This document shows, piece after piece, positions 1 through 8,912 of a DNA stretch of 54,542 nucleotides. The position numbers were made by a program, and so were the translations under genes. The stretch spans positions 1 through 54,542 of the forward strand of contig MHBL01000117.1 of NCBI GenBank assembly GCA_001803235.1, written 5' to 3'. The first letter of the stretch is position 1. Each line of letters opens with the position of its first letter. This DNA is from Lentisphaerae bacterium RIFOXYA12_64_32. Lineage in GTDB: Bacteria > Verrucomicrobiota > Lentisphaeria > Oligosphaerales > YB12-FULL-65-16. Under the pieces are notes generated by a model that ran no database searches, was not told the origin of the DNA, and saw only the letters and a program-made list of their open reading frames with translations.

Positions 1-31
1 CGCGGGACCGAGCCGGTCCCGCCACTTTGGC
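1..31. repeat. dispersed hairpin repeat, copy 1 (window left edge)
   Basis: An 8-bp perfect stem (positions 2-9 with 15-22) closes a 5-nt loop and is followed by a flank reading GCCACTTTGGC. The reverse complement of 1-31 matches 54493-54523 at 27 of 31 positions. Two of the four differences lie opposite each other in the stem and keep the base pair. This is probably a REP-like structured intergenic repeat. Confidence 0.6.
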
Positions 32-234
32 GAGCCCCCCCCCAGCCCAGCACCCGCCACCGTCGTCTCTGTCACACAATCTCTACGTGCTCATCTGCGT
101 CAATCTGCGGTTCTTTGATGAATAAGCCAGGTTCGCATTGCAGTTTGACTGGCAAAGCAAGAAAACAGGGGATACTGTATTGACAGGGTTTATATATTTA
201 GTTAGGGAAAGAAGACAAAAGGCGGGCGGAAACC

Positions 235-1326
235 ATGAAGCGTTTTCCGGTGCTCCCAGTGATTTTTGCGGTGGTGGCTTTTGCGTTGTCGATCATGGCG
301 GCACGAAAGGTTGAGAGTGGCCGCGCAGAGTTCACCACAAACAAGAACCGTCTGGCTCGTGTCTATCTTCCCTGCATGGGGATGGACAGGTTCATTGCGG
401 ACCTGAAATGGGTCATGCTGATCCAGGACATGGGCAAGGTCAAAGGCAAGCTCAACGACAACGCGGCGCGGTATTTTGCCAAGGCGCTCGACCGGATTAC
501 CGACCTTGATCCAGACTCCCACAAGGCCTACCAGATGGGTGGGATGTTTATCGCCAATGAGGTCCCGCAGGCCGCCATCGACCTGCTGCAGAAGGGGCGC
601 AAGTACGCCATCGACGACAAGTGGAATCTGTCGTACTACTCCGGCTTCTTCGCGGAGCGGTTCCTGTCGCGTAAGGGGGAAGTGCCGGTAACCGAGTGCA
701 TGAAGCTGGCGGAGCAGTACTACAGCGAAGCGTCGAAGCTCAGTGACTGTCCGTCGTATGTCCACAATGCTTGGCTGCGCCTGGCGACCCGCGAGGCGGG
801 TGAAGACGCGGTTGCGCAGCTCGTTGCGCAGAAGGAACTTGTGATCGCGTTGAAGCCCAAGGTCATCGAGGGTGCCGAAGGCATGGGTGGCATGCCGGGT
901 AGCATGGAGATGGCGGGTGGCATGGAGATGGAGAACTCGCCCTACACCGTCCTTAGCCGCAGGCTGATTCAGCGCAGCGCTTCTCTGGCACGTCGGTTGG
1001 TCGCGGAACAGAGCGAGGCGCAGGACGCTGAGTACAAGAAGACACTGGCCGAACAGCTTGTCAAGGTTCGTGGCGTCTTCGAAGCCTTCAAGCCAGCGGG
1101 GCACGTCTGTGACAACTGTTTGAACGAGTACAGCGCCGGGCAGTTTTTCTGCACGGGATGCGGGGACAAAGTTAAACCGTTCGGTTACTGCCGTGAGTGC
1201 TGGGCCAAGGGGAAGATGGTTCAGTTGTCCGGCGGGTACTGCTCCCTCTGCGGCGCGAAGTCTCCCGAGATGGTTCAGCGCGTGGCGATGGTCGATGAAT
1301 CGGGAGGCCAGGACAAGGCCAAGTGA
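235..1326 (+). CDS. membrane-anchored TPR-like protein with C-terminal zinc ribbons
   Basis: Function unknown. The 363-residue protein has one N-terminal hydrophobic segment (about residues 5-22) that would anchor it in the inner membrane. A helical region rich in Ala and Leu (about 60-200) resembles tetratricopeptide solenoids. A Met/Gly-rich linker follows (about 212-240). The C-terminus (about 290-345) holds four CxxC knuckles (CDNC, CTGC, CREC, CSLC), as in double zinc ribbons. Met at 235 follows a purine-rich stretch (gggcgga). The next gene is 225 bp downstream, so an operon is not evident. The combination suggests a scaffold or assembly protein, but no family could be named. The coding call is firm; the function is not. 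Confidence 0.88.
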   Translation: MKRFPVLPVIFAVVAFALSIMAARKVESGRAEFTTNKNRLARVYLPCMGMDRFIADLKWVMLIQDMGKVKGKLNDNAARYFAKALDRITDLDPDSHKAYQMGGMFIANEVPQAAIDLLQKGRKYAIDDKWNLSYYSGFFAERFLSRKGEVPVTECMKLAEQYYSEASKLSDCPSYVHNAWLRLATREAGEDAVAQLVAQKELVIALKPKVIEGAEGMGGMPGSMEMAGGMEMENSPYTVLSRRLIQRSASLARRLVAEQSEAQDAEYKKTLAEQLVKVRGVFEAFKPAGHVCDNCLNEYSAGQFFCTGCGDKVKPFGYCRECWAKGKMVQLSGGYCSLCGAKSPEMVQRVAMVDESGGQDKAK

Positions 1327-1551
1327 TGCGCGCCTGGCTCTGTCCGGTCAGCTCGGATCGTCCTCCAAACCTAGCATGCTCTACCCCACGTGGCTGCCGT
1401 AACAGTTTGGCGCATGCCCCCCCGGGGCGGGCCATCTGACGTTCCTCCCCGCAACCCAGGTTCACCTATCCCTGCACGTTTGCTTTGGCTTGCCCGCCAC
1501 GCTACGTTGACTCTCTCAACGTCTGCTACCATACGATGGAGGAGGAGGTCG

Positions 1552-2877
1552 ATGATGAGGCAGAGCAAGTCCAATTCCACATTGTCGGCGGGAATTGCGC
1601 GGCGTTGTATCACGCCGCCGCGACCGGTGTTCCAGAGCGGGTACGGGCGCAGCGCGAAGTCCGAAGGCGTCTACCAGCAGCTCCACGCTCGGGCGCTGGT
1701 GCTCGAGGATACGAAGCGTGACCGGGTCGCGATTCTCACCGCGGAACTGCTCGATTTCAGTCAGCCGCTCGTCGACGCCATCAAGGCCGGAGTGAAGACG
1801 CGGCTGGGGCTCGACGAGAGCCAGGTATTGCTGTCCGCGTCGCACACGCACTGCGGTCCGGTCGTTGACGACCAGATCGCGAATCTCTACCCCGAAGTGG
1901 ACATGGAGTACGTGCGCTGGCTAGGCCAGGCCTGCATCGACACGATCTGCGACGCGGCGCGGGAATTGAAGCCGGTGACGGCGCAGTTCGCCACAGGTGT
2001 TGCTGTGTTCGGGATCAACCGGCGCCGGCCTGACCTGCCGGGTTGCCCAATGCTGCCGAACCCGAGCGGCCGCTGCGACCATGAGGTGACGATCCTGAAG
2101 CTGGCGCAACCGAACGGCGACCCGGTGGCGATCCTGTTCTCGTACGCCTGCCACGCCACCGTCATGGGTGGGCAGATCATCGGCGGCGACTATCCGGGGC
2201 ACGCGCAACTGCAGCTCGAGATGGAGTTCCCCGGCGCGAATGCCATGTTCCTGGCCGGGTGTTTTGGCGACGTGCGACCGCGCCTGATCAACGCGAAGGG
2301 CTCCTTCCGTGGCGGCTCGATCGACGACGTTCGCGCGTTGGGACGCGAGCTGTCGCTTGCTGTTATGGCGGGGCTGACCGGGACGGTTCAGGACGTCACC
2401 GGCCCGCTGTTGCACCGCATCGAGACCGTGCAGTTGCCGTACCAGAAACCGTTGACAAAAGACGAGTTCGGGAAGGTGGCAGCGCGCAACCAGGGGTATG
2501 AAGGCAAGTGGGCCAAGGTCATGCTCGAACGGCTCGAAAAGGACGGCAGGCTGCCGAGGTCGCGACCGTCGACCGTGCAGGCGTTAGGGATCGGCCCGTT
2601 CCGGATCGTGGCGTTCAACGACGAGATGTGCGTCGGTTACCAGTTGCAGGTAAAGAAACGACTGGCGCCGGCGCCGGCGCTGGTGGCCGGCTACTGCGGT
2701 TGCTCGCGTTCGTACGTGCCCACGGCCGACATGATCCCGCAGGGTGGGTACGAGGCACACACGAACATCCACGTGTATCTCGAACCCGCGCCCCTGGCGC
2801 CGAAGACGGAGCAGGTCCTGCTCTCGACCGCGCTGCGCTTGGCCGGCGCGAAGCGGGGCGCGGCGAAGGCTTCGTAG
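1552..2877 (+). CDS. neutral/alkaline ceramidase-like hydrolase (N-terminal domain type)
   Basis: This 441-residue protein matches the pattern of the neutral/alkaline non-lysosomal ceramidase N-terminal domain, a zinc amidase fold common in PVC bacteria. Visible landmarks are SHTHCGP (about residues 96-102), a second His motif YACHATVMG (about 197-205), GDYPGHA (about 212-218) and AGCFGDVRP (about 235-243). The first and second motifs would supply zinc-binding histidines. The start at 1552 is preferred over upstream in-frame codons because a strong GGAGGAGGAGG lies just upstream and the extra residues look non-coding. No signal peptide is visible. In many such proteins the true substrate is unknown, so ceramide cleavage should not be assumed. 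Confidence 0.85.
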   Translation: MMRQSKSNSTLSAGIARRCITPPRPVFQSGYGRSAKSEGVYQQLHARALVLEDTKRDRVAILTAELLDFSQPLVDAIKAGVKTRLGLDESQVLLSASHTHCGPVVDDQIANLYPEVDMEYVRWLGQACIDTICDAARELKPVTAQFATGVAVFGINRRRPDLPGCPMLPNPSGRCDHEVTILKLAQPNGDPVAILFSYACHATVMGGQIIGGDYPGHAQLQLEMEFPGANAMFLAGCFGDVRPRLINAKGSFRGGSIDDVRALGRELSLAVMAGLTGTVQDVTGPLLHRIETVQLPYQKPLTKDEFGKVAARNQGYEGKWAKVMLERLEKDGRLPRSRPSTVQALGIGPFRIVAFNDEMCVGYQLQVKKRLAPAPALVAGYCGCSRSYVPTADMIPQGGYEAHTNIHVYLEPAPLAPKTEQVLLSTALRLAGAKRGAAKAS

Positions 2878-3102
2878 ACGTCGACACGCGCTCTGGTACA
2901 CGGCGTTTCGCCGCGCGGCGGTGGCGCGGGACCTCCGGGACCGCAGCAGAGTACTCGGGGCCGTCTCGGCCCGAGTCCCTCGGCCGGGGACCGGCCCGAG
3001 CACTCCGCTTCGGCGCGGGACGCGCCGAGCCACTGCGCGTTCCGGCGTACCTGGCTGGCGCGGGCCGAATTTCCGTGAGGCTGGATCTGCCCGCACAGGT
3101 CG
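2878..3102. repeat. dispersed GC-rich repeat R1, copy 1, ending in an element terminus
   Basis: The region begins directly after the stop codon of the ceramidase-like gene. Positions 2921-3022 closely match 25355-25480, 36043-36108 and, inverted, 52326-52471. It ends at 3083-3102 with GGATCTGCCCGCACAGGTCG, the same terminal sequence that closes the inverted-repeat elements at 25510 and 34370. A left terminal repeat is not clearly visible. Inner parts are strongly self-complementary. Probably a degraded non-autonomous element. Confidence 0.65.
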
Positions 3103-3122
3103 AAAGAGGGAGGCCATCGTCC

Positions 3123-4436
3123 ATGACGCAGACCATCACGCTCGGTTGCCGTGCGGAGTTCGCGTTTGGTCCGTACGGGGGCGCGGAACTGTTCTTCGCC
3201 GACATCGACGGTGACGGGCAGATGGAGGTTCTGGCCTACCAGGGCCCGGCCGTGTTCGGTGCCGGCTTGTACCGGGTGTGGCCGAAGGTCGCGGCGGCAT
3301 TTCCGCAGTCGGTCTGCTTGTCCGCCTTCAGGAAAGACGGAACGCGACTGTGGACGTACGGGCAGCCAAACCCTACTGACCGTTCTTACATCTGTCACGC
3401 GCATGAGTCCTGCGTGGCCACCGGCGACGTCAACGGTGACGGTGTGGCCGAGGTGGCGCTGGCCGATGGCGACCGCATCGTGCTGCTCGACGGCCCGACT
3501 GGAAAGGTCCGCGCCGAACGGCGCCTGCCGGAAGACAACTACTACATCGTCCAGATTCTGGGGCAGAAGGTGGCGTGCGGTGAGGCGGCGCTGGTCGTGA
3601 AGAACGGGGAGGGCGGGTACGGCGCCTGGCGTTACGGCGAACCGGTGCTGGGGCTGGGCGCGGACCTCGCGACCGTGTGGGGGCCGGTGGCCGTGCCTGG
3701 CGGCGGGCACCACATCATTCCTCTTGACCTCGACAACACCGGCGCGAAGGAGTTTCTCATTGGCTACTGCCTGGTCCACCCCGGCGGGCAGCAGCGCTGC
3801 ATCGTTCCGGGGCTGGACCCCGCGACGGTGGATGCCTCGAGCTCGCACGTCGACTACACCGACATACTCCAGCGGTCGGGCCAACCGCCGATCATCGGGT
3901 TTGCCGGGTCGGACAAGGCGTACCTCGTCGTGCACGGCGAAGGGACGCGGTTCGTGAAGCCGGATAAACACGTGCAGGGCTGCGCCGTGGGCCGGTTCCG
4001 CACCGACAGCGAGTGGCAGATGGCGGTGTACAACGACGATGGGCCAATGGTCCTGTACGATCAGAACGGCACGGAACTGTGGCGCGTGCCGACCCAGGAG
4101 CGCTGGCCGCTGGGTGCGCCCAGGACGTGCGCCGGACACGAATTCCACCGCAACCGGCCGGTGGTGAAACTGACGCTCGCGTCACGAGATTACCTGTTGT
4201 ACACGGACGGCGGCTGGCCTTGGGCCATGGACGGCGACGGGCGAATCGCCGTGGAGTTCGAGCCGCCCGCCAACTCCCGGCAACCGGAGACGCAGATACC
4301 GGACGGCACCCGTGCCGACGACATGGGCTACGGCTTCGGCACGCAGATCGTCGACTGGAATGGCGACGGGAAACCGTGTGCCGTCGTCTATGATCGGCGG
4401 CACCTGTGGATGTTCCCGGCGACGAAACCGGCGTGA
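3123..4436 (+). CDS. FG-GAP/VCBS-type beta-propeller protein
   Basis: The 437-residue protein contains calcium-loop motifs of FG-GAP/VCBS repeats: DIDGDG (about residue 27), DVNGDG (about 102), DLDNTG (about 203) and DWNGDGK (about 410). This spacing fits a seven- or eight-bladed propeller such as that of rhamnogalacturonan lyases of family PL11, but the catalytic residues of that family were not recognised. It has no signal peptide. The start at 3123 follows AGGGAGG with a normal spacer; the longer reading frame upstream runs through repeat DNA. Carbohydrate binding or cleavage is plausible from the neighbours, but not shown. Confidence 0.82.
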   Translation: MTQTITLGCRAEFAFGPYGGAELFFADIDGDGQMEVLAYQGPAVFGAGLYRVWPKVAAAFPQSVCLSAFRKDGTRLWTYGQPNPTDRSYICHAHESCVATGDVNGDGVAEVALADGDRIVLLDGPTGKVRAERRLPEDNYYIVQILGQKVACGEAALVVKNGEGGYGAWRYGEPVLGLGADLATVWGPVAVPGGGHHIIPLDLDNTGAKEFLIGYCLVHPGGQQRCIVPGLDPATVDASSSHVDYTDILQRSGQPPIIGFAGSDKAYLVVHGEGTRFVKPDKHVQGCAVGRFRTDSEWQMAVYNDDGPMVLYDQNGTELWRVPTQERWPLGAPRTCAGHEFHRNRPVVKLTLASRDYLLYTDGGWPWAMDGDGRIAVEFEPPANSRQPETQIPDGTRADDMGYGFGTQIVDWNGDGKPCAVVYDRRHLWMFPATKPA

Positions 4437-4450
4437 ACGCATGGCAGAGG

Positions 4451-4569
4451 TGTCAGGTTTCAGGTTTCGGGTGTCAGGCCGGGACGGGCCGGACACATCG
4501 GAAGAATCGGACACAACGGACACCTGCCGGCGATGGCCTTTCCTGACACCTGACACCCGAAACCTGAAA
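4451..4569. repeat. heptamer arrays in inverted orientation around a nonamer core (site A)
   Basis: Positions 4451-4478 are four tandem 7-bp units of the form DKTCRGG (for example TGTCAGG, TTTCGGG). Positions 4542-4569 are four such units on the opposite strand. The segments 4455-4478 and 4549-4572 form a perfect 24-bp inverted repeat. Between them, 4486-4521 is four 9-bp units ending in CGGAC or CGGAA, the reverse of the GTCCGNNNN units at 10815 and 41583. The structure fills the gap between two genes and ends about 60 bp before the next start codon. Confidence 0.8.
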
Positions 4570-4628
4570 CCTTCAACACCATTGTGCAAGGGACTTAGCG
4601 GCCGACACACGAGTGTTTGGAGGAAGCC

Positions 4629-7600
4629 ATGCATCCGGGAATAACTCACGCGGTGGCGGTGGTCGGTGTGGTCGGTGTCGGGTTCCTGTCGTTGGCAGCG
4701 CTCGCGGCGGGTGCGGACCCGGCAGCGTCGTCGTCCTCGACGTCGGCAGCGCCGCCGAAGCCGGTGCCGCCCGTCTACGAGCGGGTCAAGGACCTTCATC
4801 TGGCGACGCCTTTTGTGGCGGCCGGCCAGCCGGCGGTCACGATCGTGGTTCCCGAGTCCGGGCTCTACGGAGCGACGGGGTCTGCCATTCAGAAGACCGT
4901 CTCGGACCTGACGGGGGTACAGGTGCCGATCGTCACGGATGCGGACCCCGCAGCCGCGGTGCCGCTGTGCGGGCACTTGGTTGTGCTGGGCAATCGGTCG
5001 ACGAACCGCGCCCTCGGCGCTCTGTACGACCGGTTCTTCACATTGGTCGACCTGAAGTACCCTGGCCCGGGCGGGCATGTGGTGCAGAGCGTGCACAGCC
5101 CGTTCGGCGACGGGAAGAACGTCATCGTCGTGGGCGGCAGCGACACGAGCGGGGTTGCGAGCGCCGGGGCGGTGCTCATCGAGAAACTGAAGGGCGCTGG
5201 CGCCACGAAAGGCGATCTCGCGGTCGGCTGGACCATGGACATCAAACTCGGTGAGGGCGTGGTGGCGCCGACCGAGTTGAAGGACGTCAAGATCTGGGAG
5301 GAATCCGTGACGTACGGGTCCAGCGGCTATTTCGGCTGGAACATCATCAGTAAGCGCATGGCGCTGTACGCGATGACGGGCGACGAGTCGCACGCCCGCG
5401 AGTTCCTGCGGCTGGCATTCCCCGACGCGGCGGCAGTCAAGGAGATCGAGGCCGCGGACGGCGAGCGCATCGAGAACAAGCATGAGCCGCTCAGCGGACC
5501 GTACCACTACAGCGCGCACATGATGATCCTGCTCTGGGACTTGATCGAGGAGAGCCCGTTCTTCACGGACGCCGACCGGTTGCGGATCACCAATGCGTTC
5601 TCGAAGCAGCTCACGCACCGGGCGGCCGAGGGGGTCTATGGCATCAAGAGTCACCACGGTTTCGTCGGCAACCGGCACGCCGACTGGGCCGCCACGTCGC
5701 TTTACTGCCTGGCGCGCTACTTCCAGCGCGACTACCCGGACCCGATCTGGGAGTGTGCGCTGGACTCCGTGCGGACCTACTACTCGTCGCTCCGGGACAG
5801 CGCCTGGCTGGCAGGCAACAACGACCATCTGTTCTGGTACACGTCCTACTACGATCCAATCCTGGACTATGTCATCCTGAGCGGCGACCGCACGGGGCTG
5901 GAGACCGGGAATCTCCAGGCAGGTTTACGCACCCAGGACGTTCTGTTCACCGGCAGCGCGCGTGACTGGGGGCTGAAGGCGTCGTCCCTGAACTTTCTCT
6001 TGCGCACCGCGTACCTGACGGGTGACGGTCGGTGGCTGTTCTACCGCGACCGGACCGGGATCGACACCAACGTGTTTCGGCTCGGCCAGTCCTTCTGGCC
6101 GGACGAGAAGCTTGAAGTCCGTCCCCCCGCCGAACTTCTGGACACGTGGACGATCCAGCCGATGCCGCTGCCCATGTGGAAGACGCGCGCCAGCGGCATC
6201 CCGATCGAACAGTCATTCCTGTGGGGAAGCTACCGCACCAGCCTGGACGCGTCCGGCGATTTCCTGCTGATCAAGGGCCACAACGGCGCCGGTCGCAACC
6301 CGTACCACACCTTCGGGCTACTTGAGATGCGGCTTGCCGGTTCGACGCTGCTGGCCGGCTACCACAACCAGGTTTTGACCCGTGCCGACGGCCTGGTCGA
6401 ACCGCAAGTGGCCATGGACGCCGCGTTGCTCTGTGCCGACGTGATCGGCGACACCGCCATCGCCGTCGGCGAGGTCCCGAAGACGCCCTACGCGAACTGG
6501 CGGCGCACCGTGGTGCAGCGTTCGGGGCAGTACGTGCTCATCGCCGATGACCTCGGATTCCGCAGCGACACCGAGAACATGCGGGTCGTCACCGAGTGGC
6601 AGCCGGTCGGCGGCCAGTGGGACGCTGCCGCCAACGTGCTGCGCATCAAGGGCAGTGCCGCCGTCGGTTCGCCGCCGGGTTGGCGGATCCTGCCGGCACT
6701 CAAGAGCGCGCTGACGTGCGGACCGGGCAAGCCGGAAGAACTGCTGTCGCGTCTCCAAGACCTCAACATCGTCTTGCTCAAGGCGCAGGAACCGGGGGCG
6801 TGGCTCGAGATGCCGTTCGAACTCGATGCGCCGCTCGCGGGGGAAGTGTTTGCCGACGTGCTCAACTACAGAGACCGTGGGACCTTGCGTGTGTCGCTGG
6901 ACGGCGTTCCCTTCCCCGATGACTTCGATCACTACGCACCGACTGCACAGAGTGTGCGGATCCCGCTGGGCCGCAAGGAACTCGGGATTGGCTGGCACGT
7001 CCTGCGCATCGAGGTCGTAGGCAAGAAACCCGAGAGTGAACGGCTGTACGCAGGTGTGTCCGGCGTGAGCATCCGTCCGGATGGGGTCCTGGGTGACGGC
7101 GGGCCGGGTGGTTACGCCCTGCACCCGTCCGAACGCATGACTGGATCCGGGAAGGATGTGGTCACGCTGGAGTGGCTGGGCGCGGCGAAACCGGGGCAGC
7201 ATCGCGTGTTCTTCCACCTTTTGCAGCCGGCGGCGAACTCCGAGGCGGGCCAGTCCGCCTGTCTGAGCGTGAGCGAGAATGCGGCGATCCTAACCCTGCC
7301 GCAACTGGCTCTCGCGGTGGTCGGAACAGACGCCGGGACCCGCGCCGATTTCGCGCTCGTAGGGGCGCAGCGCTTGGTGGGCCACGCGGTGCTGAGCCTC
7401 GATGTGGGCGGTCCCTTGATGACCGCCGACGAGCCGGTCGACGTGAACTGGGACTTCACCGCCGGCGTATTGTCTGCCGTGGTCGGGAGGGAGACCCGGA
7501 TGGCGTTGGCGCTGGAGAACGCGGAGGGTGTTGCGGTGGACGGGGCACCGCTGCAGGTCGCCAAGGCGCATCGCGGCCTGAACGCGTTCACGCTTGCCCC

Positions 7601-8912
7601 GGGGCGGCATACGCTCACAGGGGTCAAGCCCGGCGCCAAAGCGATGCAGAGTCTTTCGCTCCGTCTCTCCGCGCTCCTCGCCCAGGGCCTGGCCCGCCGG
7701 GAATTGGCTCCGGCCAGCGCGACACAGGTACAGGCTGCGGTCGTCGCACCCATGAAGGAAGTCCTGGCAGCGACCGCGGAGGGCATCCCTGGCCAAACCT
7801 TGGTGATCCCCGGAGATGCCGGCGACCTGCTCTGTATTGCGGCGGGAAAAACAATCCAGGTTTTCGGCGCCGACGGCACCGAGATTCGCAAGCTGGAGAC
7901 GGACGGCCAGGTCCGCGTGCTGACGTGGTGGCCGGAGCACAAGCTGCTGCTGGCCGGTTGCGCCGACGAGAAGCTGATCGCGTTCGACGAGAAGGGTGTG
8001 CGCCAGTGGGTGTTCGTGTCGGAGATGGACCGGGCGGTGTGGGAAGCGGCGAAGCAGTACTGGTTCAAGTCCGCGCATCCGGGCATTTACGGTCTCGGCA
8101 CGGGCGTGTTCATAGACGGCAAGAGTCAATGCTTCGTCGGCAGTGCCTGTACGCTGGAGATCGTCGATGAGAAGGGGCAGTTGGTGAAGCGCCTGCCGGT
8201 GTTCTGGGGGCCCGGCCGCAACTTCGCGGCGATCGATGGCCCGGACGGGAGTCGGCGCCTGCTCATCGGGCGACAACCAAACGACTCGCACGCGCTGGCG
8301 ATCGTGGACAGCAAGAACCCGTCGACGGTGGGACGAGGGTTCGATGGCGTGCCGTCCGGCCACACCTATGTCGCCGGGTGGGATTGCATGAGCCGCAACC
8401 ACATCTTCTGCGAGGACATGGACGGTGACGGCAAGCCGGAAGTGGTGTCGGAGATCAACGGTTCCTGGTGCCGAGTGACCGTCTGGGGCCAGGACGGCAA
8501 GGCTCTGTCCAACGCGCAGTTCGGGCCGGGAGCGGCCTCACACGCAAAGAACGTCCTGGACCTGGACATCGCGGACCTCGAGGGCGACGGGAAGAAGGAG
8601 ATCGTGGCGGCGCTGAGAGACGGGCTGGTCGTCGCTCTCGACCACACGTGCGGGAAGCTGTGGTCACGGAGAATGCCGGCCGCACCGGTCTTGCTGAAGT
8701 GCTTTGCCGGCAAGGACGTGGCTGTCCCGGTCGTGGTCGTCGGCTGCCAGGACGGCACCGTGTGGACGCTGGACGCCAAGGGCGCCCCGGTCCGGCAGGC
8801 GCGCCTGAACGGTGCGCCGGTCAGCATCAGCGCCTTCCGTGGCGCGGCCGGCCCCGGTGTGCTGCTGGCCACGGACAAGGGTCAGGTCAAAGGTTTCAGC
8901 GTGGCGGAGTGA
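4629..8912 (+). CDS. secreted polysaccharide-lyase-like protein with C-terminal propeller
   Basis: A 1427-residue exported protein. A signal peptide (about residues 1-28) is followed by a Ser/Pro-rich linker. About residues 50-210 form an alpha/beta module. About 217-497 look like an (alpha/alpha) toroid, rich in Trp and Tyr with HHGFVGNRHADW and NNDHLFWY, and about 517-697 like the beta-sandwich that follows it in heparinase II/III and alginate-lyase relatives (HNGAGRNPYHTFG at the join). The region from about 1035 to the end is propeller-like, with DMDGDGKPEV and DLEGDGKKEI calcium loops. The start at 4629 has GGAGG five bases upstream; an in-frame TTG at 4617 is less likely. The lyase assignment rests on architecture, and the polymer is unknown. 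Fusion to a propeller is unusual. Confidence 0.83.
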   Translation: MHPGITHAVAVVGVVGVGFLSLAALAAGADPAASSSSTSAAPPKPVPPVYERVKDLHLATPFVAAGQPAVTIVVPESGLYGATGSAIQKTVSDLTGVQVPIVTDADPAAAVPLCGHLVVLGNRSTNRALGALYDRFFTLVDLKYPGPGGHVVQSVHSPFGDGKNVIVVGGSDTSGVASAGAVLIEKLKGAGATKGDLAVGWTMDIKLGEGVVAPTELKDVKIWEESVTYGSSGYFGWNIISKRMALYAMTGDESHAREFLRLAFPDAAAVKEIEAADGERIENKHEPLSGPYHYSAHMMILLWDLIEESPFFTDADRLRITNAFSKQLTHRAAEGVYGIKSHHGFVGNRHADWAATSLYCLARYFQRDYPDPIWECALDSVRTYYSSLRDSAWLAGNNDHLFWYTSYYDPILDYVILSGDRTGLETGNLQAGLRTQDVLFTGSARDWGLKASSLNFLLRTAYLTGDGRWLFYRDRTGIDTNVFRLGQSFWPDEKLEVRPPAELLDTWTIQPMPLPMWKTRASGIPIEQSFLWGSYRTSLDASGDFLLIKGHNGAGRNPYHTFGLLEMRLAGSTLLAGYHNQVLTRADGLVEPQVAMDAALLCADVIGDTAIAVGEVPKTPYANWRRTVVQRSGQYVLIADDLGFRSDTENMRVVTEWQPVGGQWDAAANVLRIKGSAAVGSPPGWRILPALKSALTCGPGKPEELLSRLQDLNIVLLKAQEPGAWLEMPFELDAPLAGEVFADVLNYRDRGTLRVSLDGVPFPDDFDHYAPTAQSVRIPLGRKELGIGWHVLRIEVVGKKPESERLYAGVSGVSIRPDGVLGDGGPGGYALHPSERMTGSGKDVVTLEWLGAAKPGQHRVFFHLLQPAANSEAGQSACLSVSENAAILTLPQLALAVVGTDAGTRADFALVGAQRLVGHAVLSLDVGGPLMTADEPVDVNWDFTAGVLSAVVGRETRMALALENAEGVAVDGAPLQVAKAHRGLNAFTLAPGRHTLTGVKPGAKAMQSLSLRLSALLAQGLARRELAPASATQVQAAVVAPMKEVLAATAEGIPGQTLVIPGDAGDLLCIAAGKTIQVFGADGTEIRKLETDGQVRVLTWWPEHKLLLAGCADEKLIAFDEKGVRQWVFVSEMDRAVWEAAKQYWFKSAHPGIYGLGTGVFIDGKSQCFVGSACTLEIVDEKGQLVKRLPVFWGPGRNFAAIDGPDGSRRLLIGRQPNDSHALAIVDSKNPSTVGRGFDGVPSGHTYVAGWDCMSRNHIFCEDMDGDGKPEVVSEINGSWCRVTVWGQDGKALSNAQFGPGAASHAKNVLDLDIADLEGDGKKEIVAALRDGLVVALDHTCGKLWSRRMPAAPVLLKCFAGKDVAVPVVVVGCQDGTVWTLDAKGAPVRQARLNGAPVSISAFRGAAGPGVLLATDKGQVKGFSVAE

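Noticed and set aside
145..176. Promoter (TTGACT ... GATACT) for the first gene
   Set aside because: Spacing of 20 bp is outside the usual range, and the TTGACA at 180 has no suitable -10.
2508..3122. N-terminal extension of the propeller gene
   Set aside because: It overlaps the ceramidase-like gene and the R1 repeat out of frame; AGGGAGG before 3123 gives a better start.
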